Assembly (NCBI GenBank): GCA_002699125.1
Contig: PABI01000067.1
Span: forward strand, 90,666 to 154,665
From: Anaerolineaceae bacterium
Lineage (GTDB): Bacteria; Chloroflexota; Anaerolineae; Promineifilales; Promineifilaceae
DNA length: 64,000 bases
Reading direction: 5' to 3'
The notes beneath the pieces are model-generated. The model was not told the origin of the DNA and made no database searches. It was given only the letters and a program-made list of their open reading frames with translations. The position numbers were made by a program, and so were the translations under genes. How positions within the stretch are numbered: the first letter of the stretch is position 1; every line of letters begins with the position of its first letter. This document shows positions 46,610-53,963 of the stretch, in pieces.

Positions 46610-47050
46610 ACGAGTTCAGTCTCTTAAAAAGGTTTAGAATTAGGATAGGGTCATTATAAACAAAAAATCGACCTATGCGCAATTTTTTGTTAGGCATAGG
46701 CCGAGCAAGATTCTTCTCTATCAAATTGTCGTTTACGACGCGTTATTCATGGCTTTTTCTGCCACACACAGGGTAGCAGAGCCCTTGACGAAATACGTAC
46801 AGGTGAGTCATCACACTTGTGTCCTTTTTTGACTCAATACGCACTCTACAGAATGTGCAATTGTAAAGCGACCTAATTTAAGAAAACTCAGCCAATATAC
46901 CCAGACTTCGGATTATATCGGTTCGACCAGGGGTTGTCAATTTAGTGACCGGCGGGTGACAATAAAAATTTGCTGAGTCCAATTGGCTTTGGCGTCAATG
47001 TTGGTAAGATTAAGTTGTGAGAAAAATCACGAAAAATTTCAGAGGCTAAA
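46610..47050. other. Divergent intergenic region between rpsA and the ABC exporter
   Basis: No gene recognised. For rpsA (minus strand) a -10 TATAAT lies at 46653-46658, about 45 bp upstream of the ATG. For the exporter (plus strand) a weak promoter is TTGGCT (46983-46988), 16-bp spacer, TAAGAT (47005-47010). CCTATGC/GCATAGG arms around 46671-46700 and TTGTCA/TGACAA arms around 46934-46964 are short inverted repeats. Nothing resembling a tRNA was found. Confidence 0.45.
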
Positions 47051-47800
47051 ATGACCGTTCTTGAAGCAATCGATATTACAAAACAATACAACATGGGCGA
47101 AGTCACCGTTTCCGCATTGCAGGATGTTTCGTTTTCTGTAGCCAAGGGTGAATTTGTGGCGGTGATGGGGCCGTCTGGTTCGGGCAAAAGTACGCTGTTG
47201 CACCTGTTGGGTGGGCTCGATGAGCCGTCCTCAGGTGAGATTGCCCTGGCGGGACATGCCATTACGCATCTTTCTGATGATGAGGTAACGGTGGTACGGC
47301 GGCGCAAAGTTGGCTTTATCTTTCAGTTTTACAATTTGGTACCAACGCTGACGGCCGCAGAAAATGTGGGCTTGCCTTTGCTAATCGATGGGCAGCGGAT
47401 TGAGAAGCACAAAGAGAAAATTGATGAGCTGCTGGGAATGGTGGGGTTGTCCGAGCGCAGCGACCATAAACCGGATCAGCTAAGTGGCGGGCAGCAGCAG
47501 CGGGTGGCCATTGCTCGTGCCTTTGTCAATGACCCGGAGATTGTGCTGGCGGATGAGCCCACCGGCAATCTTGATTCACAGTCGGGGACGGCAATTCTGG
47601 AGCTGCTACGCCGCTCGGCCGAAGCGCTGTCGCAGACGATCGTGATGGTGACCCATGATCCACGGGCAGCCAGCTATGCCGACCGCGTGGTCTTTTTGAA
47701 GGACGGCCGTATCGAACAAAACCTGGCCATCGACGCCAAATCGGGGGCAAGTGAAGATATTCGCAACATCATGCGCGTGATGCGGGAGTTGGAGCTGTAG
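47051..47800 (+). CDS. ABC transporter ATP-binding protein (LolD/MacB-type)
   Basis: 249 residues with Walker A GPSGSGKS, signature LSGGQQQR and Walker B IVLADEPTGNLDS; the latter is typical of the LolD/MacB/FtsE group. A GAGG precedes the ATG. It is followed 10 bp later by an FtsX-type permease, with which it should form a mechanotransmission-type exporter for lipoproteins, peptides or antibiotics. The substrate is unknown. Confidence 0.94.
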   Translation: MTVLEAIDITKQYNMGEVTVSALQDVSFSVAKGEFVAVMGPSGSGKSTLLHLLGGLDEPSSGEIALAGHAITHLSDDEVTVVRRRKVGFIFQFYNLVPTLTAAENVGLPLLIDGQRIEKHKEKIDELLGMVGLSERSDHKPDQLSGGQQQRVAIARAFVNDPEIVLADEPTGNLDSQSGTAILELLRRSAEALSQTIVMVTHDPRAASYADRVVFLKDGRIEQNLAIDAKSGASEDIRNIMRVMRELEL

Positions 47801-47810
47801 ACAAAACCTT

Positions 47811-50429
47811 ATGTTTCAAATTGGACCCATTCAACTAAGCCTTCCCTGGCTGATGGTGCTGCGCAATTTGCGGGCGCGCTGGGTGCGCACCGTGCTGACA
47901 GCCGCCGGCATTGTCGTCGGCGTGGCGGCGATGGTGGCTGTCAATGCCACCAACAACAGCACGCTCAACTCCATCAACCGCTTTTTTGACGAGGCGGCGG
48001 GGCAGAGCGACCTGGTGGTGGAAACGGCCGCTGCCGGTGAGCGTTTCGACGAAGCAGCCTTGTCTACCGTGCGCCGCTTTCCCGGCGTGGTGGCTGCCGC
48101 CCCCGGCATTGTCGGCGTCACCATTCCGGCAGACGAGGCTGAAGGCTGGGAAGAGCAGTACGGTGCCGGTGGGAACCTGGTGCCAGGCACTAACTTTTGG
48201 CTGATGGGGCGGGATTTGGCCGCAGATGAAGCGATTCATGCGTATAACTTGGTAGACGGCCGTTTGCTCAACCCCGGTGAAACCGCCTACAACATGATGC
48301 TGGTAGAGACCTACGCCGAGGAAAAAGGAATCGAAGTCGGTGAAGATTTTGCCATCCTTACGCCCGCCAGTGGCGAAGTTGAGCTGCGCGTCGTGGGGCT
48401 GATTGCCAAAGAGGAGATCGGCATCAGCAATGAGGGGGTGATTGGGATTACGGCCGTTCCCGCCGTGCAAGAGCTGTTTGGTGCATCGAGCGAAATTGAC
48501 CAGATTGAGCTCATCGTAGACGAGACGATCAGCAGCAGCACGGCCGAATTGGACCAGTTTCGCGAAGAGCTGGTTACGCGGTTGGGACCGGAATTCACTG
48601 TAAAGCGACCAGCCTCGCGCGGCGAACTGGTAACCGACAGCCTGTCTAGCTACCAGCAGGGGCTCAACTTTTTTAGCGTGGTCAGCCTGTTTGTTGGTTC
48701 CTTCCTCATTTACAACGCCTTTGCCATGACGGTGGTGGAACGCACCCGCGAAATTGGGATGCTGCGCGCGGTGGGCACCACGCAGCGGCAAATCATCAAG
48801 ATTGTGCTGACCGAAGCGCTGCTGCTGGGGGTGGTTGGCTCGGTGGCCGGCGTGGGATTTGGTTTGTTGCTGGCACGTGGGTTGGTCATTTCAATGGGCA
48901 ACTTTGCCGGACAGACGATTAACGAAGTGAGCTCGACGCCGCAAAGTATGCTCACCTCGGTGCTGGTGGGGGTAGTGGTGACGCTGGTGGCGGCAACGGT
49001 GCCGGCGTTGCAGGCGGCGCGCATTTCGCCGCTGCAGGCGCTGCGCGTGCAGGGCAACACTGATGAGCGGCGCTGGCTGACCATGGGGCTGAAGTTCGGT
49101 CCGCTGACGGTGGTGGCCTCGATTTTGGTGCTGTATTATGTGCCATTTCGTCAGTCCGTGGCCTTTTACATTGGCAGCGGCACCATTTTTATTTTGCTGC
49201 TGGGGGCGACGCTGTGCATTCCGGTGTTTGCCAATAGTTTGGAACGGGTGATACGGCCGTTAACCCTGTTCATCTTTGGCAACGAGGGGCGGCTGGGCAG
49301 CAGCAACATCAATCGGGCGCGCGGGCGCACGGCGCTGACCGTGGCAGCATTGATGGTGGGCATCAGCATGGTGGTGGGCATCAATGGATTGACTAACAGC
49401 TTTGAGCAGGACATTGAGCAGTGGATGGACAGCGCCCTGGGCGGTGATCTGTTTGTGCGCTCGCCGCTGCCAATGCAGCCGGATTTGGAGGCGCGCTTGT
49501 TGGCTTTGCCGGAGGTAACGGCCGTAACCGCTACCCGCATCGTTGCGTCCCGCCTGTTAACTACGGCCGGCGACGATGAGTTTGCCCTGTTTGTTGGCGT
49601 TGACCCGGAGACATACGAGACTGTGCGTGATTTACGTATTCAGGAAGGTCTGGACGTGCCGGAGCTGATGGAGCGACTGGCTGAGGGTGGTGCGGTTTAC
49701 GTAGGGGCCGATATCGCCAACAAATTTGATTTGGACGTGGGCGAAATAGTTACGATGGAAACGCGGCGGGGACGGCGCCAGTTTGAGATTGTGGCCATCG
49801 TCATGGATTTTGGCGCGGGCGAAACACCCTCGGTCACCGGCTCGATGGCCGATTTGCAGCGCTACTTTGGTGTAAATGACATCAGCAGTTTTTCGGTGAA
49901 ATTGGTGGAAGGGGCGGCGTTAACGGCCGTTTCCAACACCATCGAAAACCAGCTGGGGCGGGGCAAAAATTTGTCGGTGGAGGGCAAGGAAGCGTTTGAA
50001 GAGAAGATTCGCTCCTTAAGTGCCGAAGCGTTCAGCCTGTTTGACGTGTTGGGCTTGATTGGTTTGGTTGTGGCCGCGCTGGGCGTGATTAACACGATGC
50101 TAATGAACGTGCTGGAGCGCACCCGCGAGCTGGGCGGCCTGCGCAGCCTGGGGATGAGCCGCCGGCAGGTGCGACGCATGATTCTGGCCGAAGCTACCGC
50201 CATGGGCTTTATCGGCGCGATTTTTGGCGTGGGTTTTGGCGCGGTGCTTTCCGATGTATTTATCATTGGCCTGCGCTCGATTGGTGGCTTTGTCCTGACT
50301 TCACAGGTGCCGGTGGTGCCGATGATTTACAGCTTTTTCCTGGCTTACCTGGTAGCGCTGTTGGCGGCGTGGTATCCGGCTATACGCGCCAGTCAGGTAA
50401 ATATTATTGCCGCCATTAAAAACGAATAG
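47811..50429 (+). CDS. ABC transporter permease with two FtsX/MacB domains
   Basis: 872 residues. An N-terminal helix (RTVLTAAGIVVGVAAMVAVN) leads into a large extracytoplasmic MacB_PCD-like domain. A block of membrane helices (VVSLFVGSFLIYNAFAMTVV, RTREIGMLRAVGTTQRQI) follows, then a second copy of the same layout ending with ERTRELGGLRSLGMSRRQVR. This is the two-FtsX-domain form seen in LolC/E-like or bacitracin-type exporters. It pairs with the upstream ATPase. Confidence 0.93.
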   Translation: MFQIGPIQLSLPWLMVLRNLRARWVRTVLTAAGIVVGVAAMVAVNATNNSTLNSINRFFDEAAGQSDLVVETAAAGERFDEAALSTVRRFPGVVAAAPGIVGVTIPADEAEGWEEQYGAGGNLVPGTNFWLMGRDLAADEAIHAYNLVDGRLLNPGETAYNMMLVETYAEEKGIEVGEDFAILTPASGEVELRVVGLIAKEEIGISNEGVIGITAVPAVQELFGASSEIDQIELIVDETISSSTAELDQFREELVTRLGPEFTVKRPASRGELVTDSLSSYQQGLNFFSVVSLFVGSFLIYNAFAMTVVERTREIGMLRAVGTTQRQIIKIVLTEALLLGVVGSVAGVGFGLLLARGLVISMGNFAGQTINEVSSTPQSMLTSVLVGVVVTLVAATVPALQAARISPLQALRVQGNTDERRWLTMGLKFGPLTVVASILVLYYVPFRQSVAFYIGSGTIFILLLGATLCIPVFANSLERVIRPLTLFIFGNEGRLGSSNINRARGRTALTVAALMVGISMVVGINGLTNSFEQDIEQWMDSALGGDLFVRSPLPMQPDLEARLLALPEVTAVTATRIVASRLLTTAGDDEFALFVGVDPETYETVRDLRIQEGLDVPELMERLAEGGAVYVGADIANKFDLDVGEIVTMETRRGRRQFEIVAIVMDFGAGETPSVTGSMADLQRYFGVNDISSFSVKLVEGAALTAVSNTIENQLGRGKNLSVEGKEAFEEKIRSLSAEAFSLFDVLGLIGLVVAALGVINTMLMNVLERTRELGGLRSLGMSRRQVRRMILAEATAMGFIGAIFGVGFGAVLSDVFIIGLRSIGGFVLTSQVPVVPMIYSFFLAYLVALLAAWYPAIRASQVNIIAAIKNE

Positions 50430-50433
50430 CTAG

Positions 50434-50494
50434 AAGGACTGGCAGTCCTTGGTTTCATTAGCCGAAAACAGCGCTGTCTAGGACTGCCAGTCCT
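50434..50494. repeat. Double-palindrome element between the ABC permease and MFS genes
   Basis: AGGACTGGCAGTCCT (50435-50449) and its complement AGGACTGCCAGTCCT (50480-50494) flank a 30-nt spacer. Each arm is itself an odd-centred palindrome (AGGACTG-G-CAGTCCT). It lies between convergent gene ends, so a bidirectional terminator role is plausible. Confidence 0.75.
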
Positions 50495-50527
50495 GGGTAA
50501 CGATGAAAATATTGGAATAATGAACGA

Positions 50528-51907
50528 TTAAGCCGTTTCCAGCCCTAGAACAGCTTCTTCTTCACTAATTTTATCTTCATTCTCTTCTTCAGAGATTGCA
50601 TCCGGCAGCTCTGTTTCTATATTGCGGATGTGCGGATTGGCGAAGGCGAAGGCGCTGGCAATCCAGAGCACCACGGCCGAAATAAGGAACAAAGCACCGA
50701 TGCCGCGTCCTGGTCCGGTTCCTACAAGATTGCCCACCCAACTGGCGGCCAAAGCACCACCTTCACGCAGAAGTGGCTCAAATACCTGGTCAGCAAGCGG
50801 TCCGGCCAACAAGAAGGCCAGAGGCATCATCGAGCGTGATATCATGGTGCGAATAGAGAAGACACGGCCCTGAACGTCCGGCTCAACTTTGCTTTGGAAG
50901 ACGGCCTGGCTGATGCCGGAGCCAAACGGCACGCTGAACATCAGGACAAACATGCCAATGGCGATGAACAAGACTGAGGATTTTAGCCCGGCAATGAAGA
51001 GCCCGGCTGCGGCCAACACAATGAAGCCAAACACGGCCAAAATGCGTCGCTGTGGCCCACCCCAGGCGCTGATGGCAATGCTGCCCACGAGCATGCCCAG
51101 TCCACCAACCGTTTGTGCGGTTCCCAGGCCGGCGGCTGACCCAAAAGATAAGATCATGGGTCCTAGTAAAACGGCCGAAAAATTCAAAAAGAAGTTTACC
51201 AGCGCAAAATAAATCAACAGGCCCAACAGGCCGCGCCGGGCGCGCAAATAATGACAGCCAAAGGCGGCTTCGCGCCATAATGTCTCTTTTGGTTGATCGG
51301 CCTGGCTTTGGCTGGCGCTTTTGGGTTGGGGAATGTGAACCAGCAGCAGGGCACCCACGGCAAAAAAGAAGGTGATGAAATCAATAAGGACAATGCCGCG
51401 CAGTCCAATCGCCACAAACAAAATACCTGCCAACAAGGGTGCGATGAGCATTTGCAGCGCCTGGCCCATTTGCATGAGCCCGTTGGCCCGGGTCAGGTCC
51501 TTTTTGGGCACCAACATGGTGATGGACGCCGTGTAAGCCGGTTCCTGGAATGCGGCCAGAACGGAGTTGAGGGCGGCCACCAGATAAATGTGCCAGACGT
51601 CTAACTGGCCCATCGTGAGCAGCAGCAGAGCGGCCATCGTAACTACGGCGCTGCCGACGTCGGCAGCTATCATCACCTTGCGCCGATTCCAGCGATCAAC
51701 GAGGGCGCCAGCAAACGGAGACAAAAGGACTTGAGGAATATTGCCAAACATGACGGTGAGGGCAAATGGGGTGGCCTGCCCGGTTTGCTGGTAAATCCAG
51801 ACGGCCAGACCAAACCCAGTAAGCCCTGAACCAATAATTGAGATGAGCTGGCCGATCCAAATAATAAAAAAGGTGCGCATGGATTTTGTTGAACTTTGTG
51901 CAGCCAT
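50528..51907 (-). CDS. MFS transporter
   Basis: 459 residues with about twelve membrane helices. The N-terminal part has GSGLTGFGLAVWIYQQTGQA (split) and the loop 2-3 motif GALVDRWNRRKVMI, typical of the MFS_3 (enterobactin exporter/macrolide efflux-like) subfamily. The C-terminal tail of ~35 residues is acidic. The ArsR-like regulator gene lies 32 bp upstream in the same direction. A drug or metabolite efflux role is likely; the substrate is unknown. Confidence 0.93.
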   Translation of the reverse strand: MAAQSSTKSMRTFFIIWIGQLISIIGSGLTGFGLAVWIYQQTGQATPFALTVMFGNIPQVLLSPFAGALVDRWNRRKVMIAADVGSAVVTMAALLLLTMGQLDVWHIYLVAALNSVLAAFQEPAYTASITMLVPKKDLTRANGLMQMGQALQMLIAPLLAGILFVAIGLRGIVLIDFITFFFAVGALLLVHIPQPKSASQSQADQPKETLWREAAFGCHYLRARRGLLGLLIYFALVNFFLNFSAVLLGPMILSFGSAAGLGTAQTVGGLGMLVGSIAISAWGGPQRRILAVFGFIVLAAAGLFIAGLKSSVLFIAIGMFVLMFSVPFGSGISQAVFQSKVEPDVQGRVFSIRTMISRSMMPLAFLLAGPLADQVFEPLLREGGALAASWVGNLVGTGPGRGIGALFLISAVVLWIASAFAFANPHIRNIETELPDAISEEENEDKISEEEAVLGLETA

Positions 51908-51939
51908 TTGGTTTACTCCATATTTCTGTAGAGACAGAT

Positions 51940-52560
51940 TTATTCTTTGTCGTCGGGGTAATACATTGAGGGATAAAAGGCGATGGTGAAGGCGTAGTTT
52001 TGGGCGGGTGCGGCCATTTTTTCAGCAGCGGTATCCTGTACAAACTCTTGTAGCAACGCTTGCAGCCGCTCCATAAACTCATCGGCCCGATCTTCAGCAA
52101 TGTAGCCAGACTGCCGTGTAAGCATGAAGCGACGTTCCTGCTCTGAACTGCCCTGGTCCAGCGCAAACAGGCGCGCTTGCAGGCTGCGCTGAATGTCATC
52201 ACGGGTAGTGTCCAGGATGTTATTTAGCATAGTGTGGACTGTGTCTTGACCGGCTGCGGTGTGAAAGGTGAGCAGGGATTCGTCCAGTTCAAATGCATGA
52301 GCCACGGTGCGATAATATTTTTCTTGCATGTTGGCCACCATGCGCGTTTCTACCACCACGATAAAGCCGGCATTTTCCAACATGTTGACGTGGTAATACA
52401 GTTTGCTCGGTGCCAGGCCCAGCTTGTCGGCAGCTTGTTTGACGGTGGCGGATTGGTGGGTGAGGATTTCGATAATTTGGGTGCGCAGCGGATCGGCGAT
52501 GACCTTGAGCGCGTCCAAATCTTCAATGATTAATTTATCTTTGGGTTGAAACTGTTCCAT
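51940..52560 (-). CDS. ArsR-like winged-helix transcriptional regulator
   Basis: 206 residues. The N-terminal winged helix LKVIADPLRTQIIEILTHQSATVKQAADKLGLAPSKL (in parts) and YYHVNMLENAGFIVVVETR match HTH_20/ArsR-type regulators, with a ~110-residue helical C-terminus. It precedes the MFS gene, and a 24-bp inverted repeat lies upstream of its start. It probably regulates itself and the transporter. Confidence 0.9.
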   Translation of the reverse strand: MEQFQPKDKLIIEDLDALKVIADPLRTQIIEILTHQSATVKQAADKLGLAPSKLYYHVNMLENAGFIVVVETRMVANMQEKYYRTVAHAFELDESLLTFHTAAGQDTVHTMLNNILDTTRDDIQRSLQARLFALDQGSSEQERRFMLTRQSGYIAEDRADEFMERLQALLQEFVQDTAAEKMAAPAQNYAFTIAFYPSMYYPDDKE

Positions 52561-52594
52561 CGATCAACTATCCTTTTTCGATAGGTATAATTTC

Positions 52595-52618
52595 ATCATT
52601 AAAATTATTTTTAACGAT
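52595..52618 (-). promoter_or_regulatory. Probable operator of the ArsR-like regulator
   Basis: ATCATTAAAA-TTAT-TTTTAACGAT is an inverted repeat with one mismatch, 35 bp upstream of the regulator start. Low-GC imperfect dyads of this size are typical ArsR-family sites. A nearby TTATAC (minus strand) could be the -10. Confidence 0.6.
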
Positions 52619-52693
52619 GGAGAACAGTTTAGCATGAGTGATTGCTTCTGTCAATCAGCAAAAAGGTTGAGAATGAGAGGGGCTTGGGGGATG

Positions 52694-53557
52694 TTAAACG
52701 GCCGTTACCACATTCCTTAATTCCCCAATCCCTTCCACAATTGAAGTCACCACATCGCCGGGTTGTAAAAACTCGGGTGGGGTGCGGGCAAAGCCAACGC
52801 CGTCCGGCGTGCCGGTGGCAAAGATGTCGCCCGGCAGCAGCGTCATGCCGCGCGAGAGGTAAGCGATAGTGGCGGGAATGTCAAAAATCATGTGGCGCGT
52901 ATTGCTGGACTGTTTTTCTACATCATTCACCAGGCAGCGAATGTTGAGATCGTGCGGATTGGGCACCTCGTCTTTGGTGACAAGCCAGGGGCCGATGGGG
53001 CAGCTCCCGTCCAGACTTTTACCCTTGAAATATTGTTTGCCCTGCCGCTGCAAATCGCGGGCGCTGATGTCGTTGAGCACCGTGTAGCCAAAAACGTGCT
53101 CCATTGCCTGCTCAACCGGAATGTTTTTGCCTTGCTGGCCGATGATGACGGCCAACTCAACTTCCCAATCAATTTTGTCGGACACTTGTGGATCGAAAGG
53201 GATGGGATCGGTGGGGCCGGAAACGGCCGTTGTCGCCTTGGTAAACACAATCGGCAGCTCGGGCAAAGCGACCGCCTGCCCTTGCGCCACCAGCGATTCA
53301 TGCGCATGTTCGGCATAGTTCAGCCCCAGACACATCACGTTGCGCCGGGGCAAAAGCGGCGCATGAAGCTTCACACCTGCCAGCGGAATGCCCGTCACCT
53401 TGGCGGCGTGCTGCTGAACAATGGCCAGGCCATCGGCACTGAGGGCAATGACCGTTTGCATGGATGGGGCGATGGCTGACAGATCGTAAACGTGGTTTTC
53501 TTGGACGAGGCCGACCTGCGGGGAACGGCCGTTGACTTCATAGCGCACAAATTTCAC
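52694..53557 (-). CDS. Fumarylacetoacetate hydrolase-family protein
   Basis: 287 residues. The family's catalytic part is clear: NVMCLGLNYAEHAHES, PELPIVFTKATTAVSGP, KIDWEVELAVIIGQQGKNI with the acidic metal ligands, and LLPGDIFATGTPDGVGFART. These enzymes hydrolyse or isomerise acylpyruvates and related dicarbonyl compounds (FAHD, HpcE types). The chain ends in VVTAV, made by an ACGGCCGT copy just before the stop. Confidence 0.93.
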   Translation of the reverse strand: MKFVRYEVNGRSPQVGLVQENHVYDLSAIAPSMQTVIALSADGLAIVQQHAAKVTGIPLAGVKLHAPLLPRRNVMCLGLNYAEHAHESLVAQGQAVALPELPIVFTKATTAVSGPTDPIPFDPQVSDKIDWEVELAVIIGQQGKNIPVEQAMEHVFGYTVLNDISARDLQRQGKQYFKGKSLDGSCPIGPWLVTKDEVPNPHDLNIRCLVNDVEKQSSNTRHMIFDIPATIAYLSRGMTLLPGDIFATGTPDGVGFARTPPEFLQPGDVVTSIVEGIGELRNVVTAV

Positions 53558-53577
53558 GACAAACTCCTAAGGTTGGA

Positions 53578-53639
53578 GGTGCGTCGCACTTTCACAAACA
53601 GTTTTGTTGTAACAAATCGATCTAAAAGTGCGACGCACC
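53578..53639. repeat. Double-palindrome element downstream of the zinc-ribbon gene
   Basis: GGTGCGTCGCACTTT (53578-53592) and its exact complement (53625-53639) flank a 32-nt spacer. Each arm contains its own odd-centred palindrome GTGCG-T-CGCAC. It begins 13 bp after the stop of the small zinc-ribbon gene. Confidence 0.75.
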
Positions 53640-53652
53640 ATTGTGGTAAAGT

Positions 53653-53910
53653 TTAAGTTTCTGGGGCAATTACGGTCCAGGTGTGGCCACATGCCTGGCA
53701 ATGGTATTTCGTCTCCATGGTGAGCTTCACGTCCAGCTTCATGCCATAGCCGATAGTATGGTCTTGCTTCAGTTCTTTGAGCTGCTTTTCCACAACCCGA
53801 ATCCGTGAACTATCGCATTCCGGGCAGCTAAACTTTAGTCGTTCACGGCGCAGATAGCCAACAAAAATAGCGACGAGGATAACGGCCGTAACAGGCAGAA
53901 TAATTTCCAT
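53653..53910 (-). CDS. Small membrane-anchored zinc-ribbon protein
   Basis: 85 residues. One N-terminal membrane helix (ILPVTAVILVAIFVGYL) is followed by RRER, a CPEC pair, an amphipathic middle and a CQAC pair in YHCQACGHTW, forming a two-knuckle zinc ribbon. No family is recognised. It is bounded by two double-palindrome hairpins. Confidence 0.75.
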   Translation of the reverse strand: MEIILPVTAVILVAIFVGYLRRERLKFSCPECDSSRIRVVEKQLKELKQDHTIGYGMKLDVKLTMETKYHCQACGHTWTVIAPET

Positions 53911-53927
53911 CAGAGAATTGTGCTCTC

Positions 53928-53960
53928 AGATTGGTCCAATTTACACAATTGGACCAATCT
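53928..53960. repeat. Double-palindrome hairpin between the M23 and zinc-ribbon genes
   Basis: AGATTGGTCCAATT (53928-53941) and AATTGGACCAATCT (53947-53960) are exact complements around a 5-nt loop. Each arm also holds the odd-centred palindrome ATTGG-T-CCAAT. It begins just after the stop of the M23 fusion gene and ends before the zinc-ribbon ATG. Confidence 0.75.
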
Positions 53961-53963
53961 TTC

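Noticed and set aside
46610..47050. Search for a tRNA or other stable RNA in the rpsA upstream region
   Set aside because: No cloverleaf, no CCA end and no conserved T-loop were found.
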